64,000 bases of DNA from JALEFZ01 sp039817415 (GCA_039817415.1 JBCBVV010000002.1:124001-188000), one strand, 5' to 3'; counted from the stretch's first letter, positions 27,436 to 36,750 are shown. Program-made: numbers and translations. The notes: a model not told the origin generated them from the sequence alone.

Positions 27436-27580
27436 AGCATAAAGGTAAACATATTCTGATGGAGTGGTAACATAGAAAAACTCCCTTATGTCAAGGGAAT
27501 GACCTAAATCAGCCCTAAAACTCCCAAAGGTCCTTGCCAAACTGTTAACAAGCATTGATTGTCCATCGTATAAATGAACG

Positions 27581-27596
27581 GGAATGTGTACATTCC
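27581..27596. promoter_or_regulatory. dyad in the nuoJ/acyl-CoA oxidase intergenic region
   Basis: GGAATGT-GT-ACATTCC: 7-bp perfect arms with a 2-nt spacer, 39 nt upstream of the acyl-CoA oxidase start and between divergent genes. A transcription-factor operator is possible; the regulator is unknown. Confidence 0.45.
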
Positions 27597-27635
27597 TAAT
27601 AGGACTTACTTGCAAGAAAATATCAAATAATTCAT

Positions 27636-29969
27636 ATGGATACTACCAGCATGCCTCCCATGCCCGCTCATCTTAGTCCGGGAAAAATGGCCTTCCTTCC
27701 CTTGCTATATATGGCATGGTCGGATGATATTTTGACGCCAGGGGAAATAGATTTGATTGAAAAGAAAATCGCCGGAATAGAAGACCTTTCCGCAAAAGAT
27801 AAAAAATGGGTCTGTTCTCATCTCGACCCCAACAACCCACCCACTCCCGTCCTCCTGAAAAAATGGCTTAGGTTGATTCAGGATGCCATGAGGGATCTGC
27901 CAGAAGAAAAAACAGCCAATCTTATCAACCTATCTCGGACCTTAGCAGATCTAGGAACGGAGCATTTAGAGGGTATTTACAAGGATGAAACTGCAGAGGA
28001 AGCCCTAAGAGAATTGGAAGAGGCTCTGGGATGGAAAACCGATGAAGCTGTCAAAGAGGCCTTTATTGACAAGGACCATTTGGCGAGCTCCAATCCTGTG
28101 TACGAAGCTTCTTTTGATCCACAAAAGCTGGAACTAATCTTGGATGGTCCCTACAGGGAGATCCGTCAGAAAATGAGGGTTCTTTTGTCCGATCCTTTCT
28201 TTTCATATGACAAAACAAGCCCGGTCAAAGAAGAATATCGTGAGCAAGTATTGGTTTGGCTACAGGAATTGGCCAGACAGGGCTTTGGTTCTTTGGCTTA
28301 TCCTGAATCCTCAGGAGGAAAGCATGACATGGGAACCTATATCGCCGTTTTTGAGGCCTTGGGACATCATGACCTGAGTTTGTTGGTTAAGTTCGGCGTT
28401 CAGTTTGGCCTATTTGGAGGAAGTGTCTATGGCCTTGGTAAAGAATATCATTATGAACACTTTCTGACGCCTGCGGGGACACTTGAACTACCAGGTTGTT
28501 TTGCCATGACAGAGGCCAATCACGGTTCTAATGTTAGGGATTTGGAAACTACTGCTGTTTATGATCCAGCAAGCCAAGAATTCATCATTCACACGCCTCA
28601 CTATTTGGCTCATAAAGAATATATCGGGAACGCAGCTGCACATGCTAAGGTAGCAGTCGTCTTTGCTCAATTGGAGACCCTAGGCGAACAATATGGTGTT
28701 CATGCCATTGTAGTTCCGATCCGTGATGATGAAGGAAATCCCCTGCCGGGTGTTACCATTGCTGATAGTGGCCAGAAACTTGGATTAAATGGAGTTGACA
28801 ATGGCCGTCTTTGGTTTGATCAAGTGAGGGTTCCTCGTGTGAACCTGCTGGACAAATTTGGGCAGGTAAGTGATGACGGAACGTATAGCAGTGATATTAC
28901 CAGTGAAGGCCGAAGATTCTTTACCATGCTGGGTACCTTGGTGGGGGGGCGTGTCGCTGTCCCAATGGGGGGATTGAGCGCGGTAAAGTCCGGTTTGACC
29001 ATTGCGCTTCAATACGCTGCGCAAAGGAGACAGTTTGGGAGAGCAGGGGAGGAGGAAATGCCCATTCTAGAGTATCCAACCCATCAACTTCGTTTGATTC
29101 CGCGCTTGGCGACTACCTATGCCTTCCATTTTGCTCATAGGTATATGGTGGAGCGTTATCTCAATAAGTCCCAAGAGGATGAAAGGGAAATTGAGGCATT
29201 GGCAGCTGGTTTGAAGGCTGTTTCTACCTGGCATACTACCGAAACCCTACAAGAATGTAGAGAAGCAACAGGTGGACAAGGATACCTTGCAGCCAATCGT
29301 TTGGCCGATCTGAAAGCTGATACAGACATCTTCACCACCTTCGAAGGGGACAACTACGTGCTGCTGCAACTAGTCGCCAAGTCCCAATTGTCTGAGTTTA
29401 GGTCGGGATTCAGAGATCTGAATTTCTTTGGTATGCTGAATATGTTTGCCAAAAGAGCTGCCCATACTTTGACCGAGAAAAATCAAATCCGTATCGCCGA
29501 AAGCAATGATGCTGGTAGCCTGAGAGCGCTTGATTTTCAACTTCAAGCTTTTAGAAACCGTGAGAGTGAACGAGTTTGGGAGGTTGCCCGAACTATGAAG
29601 AAATTGATTGACGGAGGAATGGACTCCTTTGATGCCTTCTTAGAAGTCCAACCCCAACTCATCGACATGGCCAAAGCCTATGTTCATCGAATTGTCCTAG
29701 AACAGTTTGCTGCTGAAATCGATAAGGCTGAGGATGTTGAGGTGAAGGCAGTTTTGGAGAAATTAAGAGCCTTATACGCCTTGAACGAATTGGCTGAAGA
29801 CAGAGCATGGTTCATGGAACAGGGATATTGGTCGGGAGAAAGAGCCGAGGCCGTAAAACGTCAGGTTCTGGCCCTTAGCCGAGAATTGAAGACAGAAGTA
29901 TTGGGGCTGACAGAAGCATTTGGTATTCCTGATGCCCTACTAGGTGCTCCTATGATCATCAAGAAATAG
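27636..29969 (+). CDS. acyl-CoA oxidase/dehydrogenase-like flavoprotein with N-terminal extra domain
   Basis: A 777-residue protein. Residues ~1-110 form a helical, TerB-like domain (MAFLPLLYMAWSDDILTPGE, then KKWLRLIQDAM). The rest is an acyl-CoA oxidase-type flavoprotein: GFGSLAYPESSGGKHDMGTY, the FAD-binding ALTEANHG-like block CFAMTEANHGSNVRDLETTA, ECREATGGQGYLAANRL, and the catalytic-base region TTFEGDNYVLLQL. The family oxidises acyl-CoA to trans-2-enoyl-CoA using FAD. Whether electrons go to oxygen or ETF is not decided by sequence alone. It appears monocistronic, with a terminator after it. Confidence 0.82.
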   Translation: MDTTSMPPMPAHLSPGKMAFLPLLYMAWSDDILTPGEIDLIEKKIAGIEDLSAKDKKWVCSHLDPNNPPTPVLLKKWLRLIQDAMRDLPEEKTANLINLSRTLADLGTEHLEGIYKDETAEEALRELEEALGWKTDEAVKEAFIDKDHLASSNPVYEASFDPQKLELILDGPYREIRQKMRVLLSDPFFSYDKTSPVKEEYREQVLVWLQELARQGFGSLAYPESSGGKHDMGTYIAVFEALGHHDLSLLVKFGVQFGLFGGSVYGLGKEYHYEHFLTPAGTLELPGCFAMTEANHGSNVRDLETTAVYDPASQEFIIHTPHYLAHKEYIGNAAAHAKVAVVFAQLETLGEQYGVHAIVVPIRDDEGNPLPGVTIADSGQKLGLNGVDNGRLWFDQVRVPRVNLLDKFGQVSDDGTYSSDITSEGRRFFTMLGTLVGGRVAVPMGGLSAVKSGLTIALQYAAQRRQFGRAGEEEMPILEYPTHQLRLIPRLATTYAFHFAHRYMVERYLNKSQEDEREIEALAAGLKAVSTWHTTETLQECREATGGQGYLAANRLADLKADTDIFTTFEGDNYVLLQLVAKSQLSEFRSGFRDLNFFGMLNMFAKRAAHTLTEKNQIRIAESNDAGSLRALDFQLQAFRNRESERVWEVARTMKKLIDGGMDSFDAFLEVQPQLIDMAKAYVHRIVLEQFAAEIDKAEDVEVKAVLEKLRALYALNELAEDRAWFMEQGYWSGERAEAVKRQVLALSRELKTEVLGLTEAFGIPDALLGAPMIIKK

Positions 29970-29989
29970 CCAAATCCCATAGGACTCTG

Positions 29990-30022
29990 AAACCACCTGT
30001 TTTTTAAGCAGGTGGTTTTTTT
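29990..30022 (+). terminator. terminator after the acyl-CoA oxidase gene
   Basis: AAACCACCTG (29990-29999) pairs with CAGGTGGTTT (30009-30018), a perfect 10-bp stem followed by T's. Confidence 0.92.
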
Positions 30023-30089
30023 ATGTATCTACAACAACATATTGATTTGTGAATCGTATTATTTAAAGTGAATGAGATAAATAGATTAG

Positions 30090-30106
30090 ATATATAAATT
30101 ATATAT
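30090..30106. repeat. AT-only palindrome upstream of the epimerase gene
   Basis: ATATATAA-A-TTATATAT, perfect 8-bp arms in a very AT-rich stretch 74 bp before the start codon. It could be a promoter-region feature or chance in AT-rich DNA. Confidence 0.35.
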
Positions 30107-30179
30107 AGTTCTACTTTTTACATAGATATGAACTTCCTTCTCATATCCTCCCTTATATAGCAAGTAACCAACGTACGAA

Positions 30180-31295
30180 ATGAGAATTAACCTGATTCAA
30201 CTTCATCAGGTACGAATTCCATTTACTTTTTCCATTGACCATCAGCTCAAAAGAAGAGCTGCTTCGGACTCTATTGTCCTTGCAGTACACTCTGAACAAG
30301 GCCTGATTGGATATGGAGAAGGTGCGCCCAGGAATTATGTAACCGGTGAAAACACAAGCGAAGTCGTCAAGACTTTCTATAGGGAAATTGTCCTTATGCC
30401 TCAACTTTCTATCCAGCAATGGGAAGATGTTCAATTCTGGTTGAGAGAGTTTGACGAAAGAGTCCAAAGTCCTGCTTTGAGTTGTGCCATGGAAATGGCA
30501 TTGCTCGACCTTTATGGACAGGCGAAAGGAATGTCAGTAGCAGATATACTTTCACCTAATGGCGAACGGTATTTTCCTATCTATTCTGCTGTGCTGCCCT
30601 TTTTACCTCTTGACCAATTGGAAAAGTGGCTGTTGAGGATGAAGGGAATAGGAATCAAACATTATAAGCTCAAAGTCGGCCAAGCAGATGATCGTCGTAT
30701 GCTCTCAATTGTCAGAGATATACTTGGACCAGAAGCAGACATCAGATTAGATGCAAATAGGGCATGGACCTTAGCGGAAGCTAGAAGAAATATAGAAACC
30801 CTTTCAGCTTACAACATCAGTTGTGTAGAAGAGCCCTTGCTAGCCACAGAAATTGAAAAGCTCATTGAGCTGGGAAAAGAAACACCCATAAAAATTCTGC
30901 TTGACGAGTCAGTTTTTTCTCTGGAGCACGTCCAATATTATATAGACCACCTGCCTGCGGAGTCTCTGATGTTCAATTTGAAGATTTCAAAATCAGGAGG
31001 ACTAAGGGCTACATCCAAGCTCCATCAGCTTGCGAGTTTGCATGGAATAGACTGTCAGTTAGGCTGTAATGTAGGTGAAACGGCTTTGCTAACTGCTGCA
31101 GGAAGAATCTTTGCCCAAACACATCGACTCTCCTATTTGGAGGGATCGCTTGGAGGATTTTTTATGGAAGGAGACCTGACCGAGGAGTTTTTAGGATTTG
31201 GTCAGGAGGGAGTAGCGACTCCCTTATATGGCCCTGGGCTAGGCGTTGATATCATCCCTTCCAATCTAGAAAAGTACAGCATTATCATACAATAA
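30180..31295 (+). CDS. enolase-superfamily dipeptide epimerase-like enzyme
   Basis: A 371-residue enzyme of the muconate-lactonising/mandelate-racemase group. The N-terminal capping domain has RAASDSIVLAVHSEQGLIGYGEGAPRNYVTGE-type sequence. The barrel shows the KxK motif (HYKLKVG), three metal ligands in IRLDANRAW, CVEEPL and ILLDESVF, and the opposite Lys in NLKISKSGG. This Lys arrangement supports 1,1-proton transfer as in L-Ala-D/L-Glu epimerases, which recycle peptidoglycan peptides; the exact dipeptide specificity is not readable. The next gene starts 35 nt later, so the two may be cotranscribed. Confidence 0.82.
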   Translation: MRINLIQLHQVRIPFTFSIDHQLKRRAASDSIVLAVHSEQGLIGYGEGAPRNYVTGENTSEVVKTFYREIVLMPQLSIQQWEDVQFWLREFDERVQSPALSCAMEMALLDLYGQAKGMSVADILSPNGERYFPIYSAVLPFLPLDQLEKWLLRMKGIGIKHYKLKVGQADDRRMLSIVRDILGPEADIRLDANRAWTLAEARRNIETLSAYNISCVEEPLLATEIEKLIELGKETPIKILLDESVFSLEHVQYYIDHLPAESLMFNLKISKSGGLRATSKLHQLASLHGIDCQLGCNVGETALLTAAGRIFAQTHRLSYLEGSLGGFFMEGDLTEEFLGFGQEGVATPLYGPGLGVDIIPSNLEKYSIIIQ

Positions 31296-31330
31296 ATAGA
31301 TATGTAGAATTGAAATAAAACCCCGTTCCC

Positions 31331-32404
31331 ATGATCAACCAATCGAAAACACAGCTTTTAAAGGAAAAATTCGGTGTAGACTTCAACCATTTTTCCATCG
31401 AAGAACTGTTTCAGAAGTATGAAGAGACAGGCTTTATTTACCCAGCCAAAAAGGAAATTCTCCAGCCGCATATGGCGAAAATTTCGGAGAACTGGCGTCG
31501 ATTGAAGGAGTCTAAAGAGGATCTATTGTGGTATTTGACCTGTCAGGACGAAGAGAAGGGCTATTTCTCCTCTGTCACGGCCTGGAGACACTCCAATAAT
31601 GGCATGGTTGCCCAACACCTCATTTCTAATGGAAATCCTTTTCTTTCCTTAAAAGTTATGATGGCGGCACAAACCAGAGCCCAATTTCCCGATTATGAAA
31701 TTACCTCCAGCCAAAATTGGTTCAGACAGAATAACCGCTATGCATTCCGTGTTTTTGCCTCGATGACAGATCGTTTGGGACCGAAAACCTCGAGCTTGAA
31801 CTTGTTCCAATACCTTCACTTAAAACTCGAAGATGCCTCGCAGGAACTAGGACTAAGATATCATATCGAAGAGGTAATAGGTCCAGATCAGGATCTGGTC
31901 CATTTGGTAGAGGACAGATACGGAGAAGTTTTTGTCAAAGGGGAAGAATTGGATCAGGATGACATACTATTGAACGAGAGCACACAAAGCTTTGCTCAAT
32001 ATGGACTGAGCCGCTACCGGAAGATTTATAAGTTCATGGACAAGGATAGTGGAAAAATTGCAGCTTGTATCATCGCCAACAGAGCCCCCTTGGGACTAAA
32101 CTTTAGTTTCATCGAAAACCGCTGCTATTTCATCATTTCTAAGGAGGTGGAACTGGAGTATAGGAATGAATTGGTGATGGCAATGGCTCGTGTAGCCAAG
32201 GTAATTTATCAGGACCTTGAATTAGGGGTGATTCCCATTGTAACTGACCTATTTGTGGCAGCAGAATTGAAGGAGGCTGGGGCCATTCCGATCCGAGAGT
32301 ACATGCAGAGCATTTGGCTAAAGGATGGATTCCAACAATGGTATGACCATATCGAGTCCTTTTGGAAGAAAATTGAAGGAAGGCTCTCCTCCAAAGTAGC
32401 CTAA
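31331..32404 (+). CDS. hypothetical soluble protein
   Basis: A 357-residue protein that I do not recognise. It is soluble and has no signal peptide. The sequence alternates helices and strands, with notable aromatic blocks GYFSSVTAWRHSNNGMVAQH and SRYRKIYKFMDKDSGKIAAC. The second half (KIAACIIANRAPLGLNFSFI...LGVIPIVTDLFVAAELKEAG) has a strand-helix rhythm that could be an acyltransferase-like fold, but no motif confirms it. It directly follows the epimerase gene (35 nt) and is ended by a terminator, suggesting a two-gene operon. Confidence 0.7.
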   Translation: MINQSKTQLLKEKFGVDFNHFSIEELFQKYEETGFIYPAKKEILQPHMAKISENWRRLKESKEDLLWYLTCQDEEKGYFSSVTAWRHSNNGMVAQHLISNGNPFLSLKVMMAAQTRAQFPDYEITSSQNWFRQNNRYAFRVFASMTDRLGPKTSSLNLFQYLHLKLEDASQELGLRYHIEEVIGPDQDLVHLVEDRYGEVFVKGEELDQDDILLNESTQSFAQYGLSRYRKIYKFMDKDSGKIAACIIANRAPLGLNFSFIENRCYFIISKEVELEYRNELVMAMARVAKVIYQDLELGVIPIVTDLFVAAELKEAGAIPIREYMQSIWLKDGFQQWYDHIESFWKKIEGRLSSKVA

Positions 32405-32422
32405 GGTAGAGATCTCAATAGG

Positions 32423-32450
32423 AATCCCTAGCATATTGCTGGGGATTTTT
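32423..32450 (+). terminator. terminator after the epimerase operon
   Basis: AATCCCTAGC pairs with GCTGGGGATT (one G-U) around ATATT, followed by T's. Confidence 0.85.
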
Positions 32451-32542
32451 ATGTTGAGGGGTTTGTAGAATACAAGCAGCAATAGCTATTATGGGCATTA
32501 TTTCTCCCTTGGGGCTATCATTTCACCCTTAATCAATTTGAT

Positions 32543-33397
32543 ATGGAGACGGCGATCCTGTTGATCCAATGTAAGGACCAGATGGGAATTATTGCAGAGG
32601 TAACGCAATATGTTCACATGTACAATGGTAACATTATCAACCTAGAACAGCATACTGACAAGGAAAGTGGCGATTTCCATATGCGTTTGGAATGGGACCT
32701 CATGGGCTACACCATTGAAAAGGCTACTATCAAGTTCCATTTCGATCAAGGGATAGGCAAGAAGTGGAAGATGGAGACTCAACTCTATTTCTCAGCAGAT
32801 ACCCCTCGAGTAGCGGTTTTTGTATCTAAGATGTCTCATTGTCTCTATGATATCCTTTACCGTGTTCAATCAGGCGAATGGAAGGCTGAACTTCCATTGA
32901 TCATTTCCAACCATCCCAACCTTCAATCAATAGCCGATAGATTTGGGATTGCCTACCATCATATTCCCATTAGCAAAAGTAACAAACAAGAGCAGGAAGC
33001 TGTCCAACGGGAATTGTTGGAGTCGCATAACATCGACTTGGTTATCCTTGCTCGCTACATGCAGATTCTTACGGATGATTTTGCCTCCAGCTGGAAAAAC
33101 CGAATCATCAATATTCACCATTCCTTTCTTCCTGCTTTTCCGGGTGCAAGGCCTTATCATTCTGCCTATGAACGTGGTGTGAAAATCATTGGAGCTACCA
33201 GCCATTACGTTACCAAGGATCTTGATGAAGGACCCATTATTGCACAGGATGTTACGCGTATTTCCCATGTAGATGCGCCCAAAGACCTTATCAAAAAGGG
33301 AAAAGATTTAGAAAAATTAGTGCTTTCCAGAGCTGTAGGCCTTCATCTAGAAAGAAAAATCCTAGTTAAAGGAAATAAAACTGTAATATTTTCCTGA
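32543..33397 (+). CDS. purU: formyltetrahydrofolate deformylase
   Basis: A 284-residue enzyme with an N-terminal ACT domain (ILLIQCKDQMGIIAEVTQYV, residues 1-85) and a formyl-transferase-type hydrolase domain. The domain has VILARYMQILTDDFA, NIHHSFLPAFPGARPYHSAY with the catalytic Asn/His, and KDLDEGPIIAQDV with the catalytic Asp. It hydrolyses 10-formyl-THF to formate and THF, balancing one-carbon pools and supplying formate for PurT. The length is typical. It stands alone with no purine genes adjacent. Confidence 0.93.
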   Translation: METAILLIQCKDQMGIIAEVTQYVHMYNGNIINLEQHTDKESGDFHMRLEWDLMGYTIEKATIKFHFDQGIGKKWKMETQLYFSADTPRVAVFVSKMSHCLYDILYRVQSGEWKAELPLIISNHPNLQSIADRFGIAYHHIPISKSNKQEQEAVQRELLESHNIDLVILARYMQILTDDFASSWKNRIINIHHSFLPAFPGARPYHSAYERGVKIIGATSHYVTKDLDEGPIIAQDVTRISHVDAPKDLIKKGKDLEKLVLSRAVGLHLERKILVKGNKTVIFS

Positions 33398-33457
33398 CTC
33401 CATATACAAAGGATACTAAAGGATTGTTAATCAAAAGGAATCCGTCAAGCAGATATC

Positions 33458-33940
33458 ATGGAGTCAACCTACATTCTCATCAAAAAACAGGCGCGTTCAG
33501 CCTATCACAATATGATTTTTTCAGCCTTTATGTATGGCTGCGGGATTGTTTTTGTGATTGCCATAACTCAAAAACTCCTGTCCGGAACCTTTGATGATGC
33601 ATTTCCAGGAGATTGGATGTATGTTTTTCTCACCTTGAGCATCGTAACAGGGACCCTGGCCACTGCCGGCAAATGGCCCATTCCAAGAGATACCTTTGTT
33701 GAAAGAAAGGGCAATTCACTTGTATATAGGACTCGTCCAAGAGGAAATGAGAAGCGTCTGAATATTCCCTCCATTCAATCCGTCGACATCAAGGCATCCT
33801 CTGTATTACTTGAGATGAAAGGAGGTGAAAAAGTTGACATCTCCTTATCGGAAGCCAATTATAATCAGGTATTGGTATTAAAGGAATTCTTTGCAGAACT
33901 GAAGCAAGAAATAGCGACTTCCTCCCAACATCCTGCCTAA
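33458..33940 (+). CDS. small membrane protein with PH-like tail, copy 1
   Basis: A 160-residue protein with two hydrophobic segments (NMIFSAFMYGCGIVFVIAI and WMYVFLTLSIVTGTLATAG). A soluble beta-rich tail follows (NSLVYRTRPRGNEKRLNIPS, then VLLEMKGGEKVDISL and a final helix LVLKEFFAELKQEI). The tail looks like a PH/YcxB-like domain. The next gene has the same plan, so they are probable diverged paralogs. Function unknown. Confidence 0.65.
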   Translation: MESTYILIKKQARSAYHNMIFSAFMYGCGIVFVIAITQKLLSGTFDDAFPGDWMYVFLTLSIVTGTLATAGKWPIPRDTFVERKGNSLVYRTRPRGNEKRLNIPSIQSVDIKASSVLLEMKGGEKVDISLSEANYNQVLVLKEFFAELKQEIATSSQHPA

Positions 33941-33970
33941 AAAGCTGTCTTTTGGTAAATAACTAAGTGT

Positions 33971-34441
33971 ATGGATTCTATGAATGTACACCTGGGATCA
34001 GAGCCACCAAAAGTGAATCTTAACAGGATTGCTTATTTCCTTCTCCTGTTTTTGACCTCCATCCTCGCTTTATTTTTGCTATCAAAGGCCAGACAGCATG
34101 GCCTTGATTTGAGCTCATTCATGACAGGGGATAGCCTTACCTTGGCCCATGTCTTGGGTCTGAGTTTATTGCTTGTGGTTAGCAAGAGAATTCGCTTAAA
34201 GAAGGAACGACAATTTTTCTCCCTAGAAAAGGGAATGCTTCACTACAAACTTTCGACCGACAAACAGCCTCATAAAATTCCCTTAGCAGCTATAGAAAGT
34301 CTGGCTTGTCATCCCCAGTCAGCAGATATCTATTTGAAGAATGGCGATCATATTCGACTTGACCTAAGCGAACTCCATGACACAGAAAATCGAGGGATTA
34401 AAAAGGTGTTGCAAAATCTTCATGAAGAAGGGGGAAATTAA
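33971..34441 (+). CDS. small membrane protein with PH-like tail, copy 2
   Basis: A 156-residue protein with two hydrophobic segments (IAYFLLLFLTSILALFLL and SLTLAHVLGLSLLLVVS). The beta-rich tail (GMLHYKLSTDKQPHKIPLAA, then ADIYLKNGDHIRLDLSE and a final helix) is laid out like the preceding protein. The genes are 30 nt apart and probably cotranscribed. Function unknown. Confidence 0.65.
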   Translation: MDSMNVHLGSEPPKVNLNRIAYFLLLFLTSILALFLLSKARQHGLDLSSFMTGDSLTLAHVLGLSLLLVVSKRIRLKKERQFFSLEKGMLHYKLSTDKQPHKIPLAAIESLACHPQSADIYLKNGDHIRLDLSELHDTENRGIKKVLQNLHEEGGN

Positions 34442-34495
34442 TTCCAATTTTTCCGAAGAAAGTCCTAAATTTTTAGGACCTAATGCAACAATGAC

Positions 34496-34996
34496 ATGAA
34501 TTACGCACAAATCCTCCTCAATATCCTCTCTTACTCTGAAGCACGAATTCGTTTGATCAAGGATGGGACCTTTCATGCAAGGCCCAAGGTTGGTGCATGG
34601 GCCCCAAAGGAGATATTAGGACACTTAATTGATTCTGCCTACAACAACCATCAGCGATTCCTGAGAGCTCAAAAGCAGGACCACCTGGTTTTTCAGGGCT
34701 ACGACCAAAACGAGTGGGTGATCATGAATAGGTATTTGTACAGAGGTCGTGAAGATATTATACAAACCTGGATGACGGCCAACAGGCATTTGGCCAATCT
34801 CTTAGATGCCATTCCTGAAAAAGTAATGGAGGAAGAACATAGTATGCACAACTTCAGCAGGATAGGTTGGAACAAAGTCCCTGCTGATCAGCCAGCTACT
34901 CTGTCTCACCTGGTATGGGATTATATCCATCACATGGAACATCACCTTTCCCAGTTGATTGAAGGCTACGAAAAGCATCTTCAAGCTTCAGCTTAA
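34496..34996 (+). CDS. DinB-family (YfiT-like) protein
   Basis: A 166-residue four-helix-bundle protein of the DinB/YfiT superfamily. The probable metal-binding His residues sit in ILGHLIDSAYNNHQRF and in WDYIHHMEHHLSQL, with the usual W before the first (GAWAPKEILGH). Members include thiol-dependent metal enzymes such as bacillithiol or mycothiol transferases; many are unassigned. It follows the small membrane pair by 54 nt, on the same strand. Confidence 0.83.
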   Translation: MNYAQILLNILSYSEARIRLIKDGTFHARPKVGAWAPKEILGHLIDSAYNNHQRFLRAQKQDHLVFQGYDQNEWVIMNRYLYRGREDIIQTWMTANRHLANLLDAIPEKVMEEEHSMHNFSRIGWNKVPADQPATLSHLVWDYIHHMEHHLSQLIEGYEKHLQASA

Positions 34997-35167
34997 TAAG
35001 AGATTATCAACATAGCAAAGGCCCTTGGAAAGGACGAAGGGAGACAAAAGATTACATCCCCAAATTGTGTGCGTTCAACAATATTATTCCAGAATTAATC
35101 CATGCCGCCAACATATCCCAAATATTTTCACCATCTTTGCCACTCGTTTAATTAATGAAATATATTA

Positions 35168-36628
35168 TTGGAATCTTTTAAACGCTTAGGTCTTTCAAAT
35201 CCCATTTTGAAGGCAATTGCAGAACTCGGATTTGAAGAACCAAGCGAAATTCAACGTGAAGCCATTCCCCAACTGATTGACGGATTTGAGGATTTTATAG
35301 GATTGGCTCAAACAGGAACTGGAAAAACAGCCGCTTTTGGCTTGCCCCTTTTAGAGAGAATAGACCCCAACGAAAAGCATACCCAAGCACTCATTCTGGC
35401 CCCTACAAGGGAGTTAGGCCAGCAAATTGCCAGCCAGCTTGAGTTGTTTAGCAAATATCAGGACAAAATAAATACTCTTGCAGTTTACGGGGGAGCTCCC
35501 ATTCACGTACAGATTCGTGCGTTAAGAAAACCCGTTCATATTATCATTGCTACACCAGGCCGACTCATTGACTTGATACAAAGAAAAGCTATCCGTTTGG
35601 ATAAGCTTGACGTTGTCATCCTGGATGAAGCAGATGAAATGCTCAACATGGGCTTTAAGCAGGATATTGACAAGATCCTGAGCTATATGCCTGCTGAGAA
35701 ATTGACATGGCTGTTTTCTGCCACCATGTCCTCGGACATCAAGAAGATCGTGGATACCTATATGGAGGATCCTGTAGAAATACGGATCAACTCCAAATTG
35801 AAGGTTAATTCAGATATTGCCCACCAATTTGCCTTGGTACGTCATAGCGATAAAGTAGAGGCTATATCAAGGTTTATTGATATGAGCCCGGATATGCGTG
35901 GTGTAATTTTCTGCCGTACCAAGCGAGATACCCAATACCTAGCGGAGGAGCTAGCCAGGAAGAAATACAAGGCTGATGCCCTGCATGGAGACCTGACCCA
36001 GCGTCAACGCGATAAGGTTATGGGTGAGTTCAGAGATCACAGGCTACAAATTCTGGTAGCAACTGATATCGCTGCTCGTGGTATTGATGTGAATGACCTT
36101 ACGCATGTATTCCATCATTCTTTGCCCGATGACCTTGCCTACTATACCCACAGAGCTGGGCGTACAGGTAGAGCCGGGAAAAAAGGGATTTCCCTTGCCT
36201 TTATCAACGGAAGAGAAAAGGGGAAAGTCATGCGCCTCAAGCGTGATTTGAACATTCAGTTCAACAGAGCCATGGTTCCCAATGCTGATGATATCCAGAA
36301 GGTGAGACTCAGTAACTGGGTACAAGAAGTTCTCGAACAACCCATTCGTAACCAAGTTGAAGAAGGTTTACTTGAAAAAGCCTATATCCTCTTTGGCAAT
36401 TTGTCTAAAGAAGAATTGATCGCAAAAATGCTGATCAAGGAAATGGGGCAGATGTCAAGAGATGCTGGAAGAGACTTGAATGAAGCGGTAAGAAGAAACA
36501 AACCCAATTATGGAGGCGATGGAGGAAGGTCTGACCGCAGAAGGAATGATCGTGGTGACCGAGATCGCTATCCAAGAGGGGATAAGAAAAAGCGCCGCCC
36601 ACCAAGAAGAAGAAGACACGCCAAATAG
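35168..36628 (+). CDS. DEAD-box ATP-dependent RNA helicase
   Basis: A 486-residue RNA helicase. It has the Q motif (GFEEPSEIQREAIP), Walker A AQTGTGKT, PTRELGQQ, TPGR, DEAD, SAT, and the C-terminal motifs IFCRTKRDT, DIAARGIDV and HRAGRTGR. A basic Arg/Gly-rich tail (RSDRRRNDRGDRDR onward, ending RRRRHAK) probably binds RNA. It resembles CsdA/DeaD-type proteins active in cold and ribosome assembly. The best start is TTG at 35168; the nearby ATG at 35155 is out of frame and no in-frame ATG precedes the Q motif. A terminator follows. Confidence 0.92.
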   Translation: MESFKRLGLSNPILKAIAELGFEEPSEIQREAIPQLIDGFEDFIGLAQTGTGKTAAFGLPLLERIDPNEKHTQALILAPTRELGQQIASQLELFSKYQDKINTLAVYGGAPIHVQIRALRKPVHIIIATPGRLIDLIQRKAIRLDKLDVVILDEADEMLNMGFKQDIDKILSYMPAEKLTWLFSATMSSDIKKIVDTYMEDPVEIRINSKLKVNSDIAHQFALVRHSDKVEAISRFIDMSPDMRGVIFCRTKRDTQYLAEELARKKYKADALHGDLTQRQRDKVMGEFRDHRLQILVATDIAARGIDVNDLTHVFHHSLPDDLAYYTHRAGRTGRAGKKGISLAFINGREKGKVMRLKRDLNIQFNRAMVPNADDIQKVRLSNWVQEVLEQPIRNQVEEGLLEKAYILFGNLSKEELIAKMLIKEMGQMSRDAGRDLNEAVRRNKPNYGGDGGRSDRRRNDRGDRDRYPRGDKKKRRPPRRRRHAK

Positions 36629-36654
36629 GTAGTGCCATATGATATTCGATATAA

Positions 36655-36688
36655 AAAAGTCCCCAATTGATGATTGTGGGCTTTTTTT
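36655..36688 (+). terminator. terminator after the RNA helicase gene
   Basis: AAAAGTCCCCAAT pairs with ATTGTGGGCTTTT with one mismatch and one G-U, followed by T's. It lies before the GNAT start, which argues against the longer upstream start for that gene. Confidence 0.8.
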
Positions 36689-36750
36689 ATGGCATAGGGT
36701 TACATTCAATATCCAGAAGAATCCCAAGCTTAATCGATACCTTTCAAAAC

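Noticed and set aside
27436..27615. 60-residue upstream extension of nuoJ
   Set aside because: It contains no membrane segment and covers the promoter region and dyad; the ATG at 27435 sits just before the first TM segment.
36667..36750. N-terminal extension of the GNAT protein
   Set aside because: The extra bases overlap a terminator hairpin; the ATG at 36751 starts a normal GNAT N-terminus.
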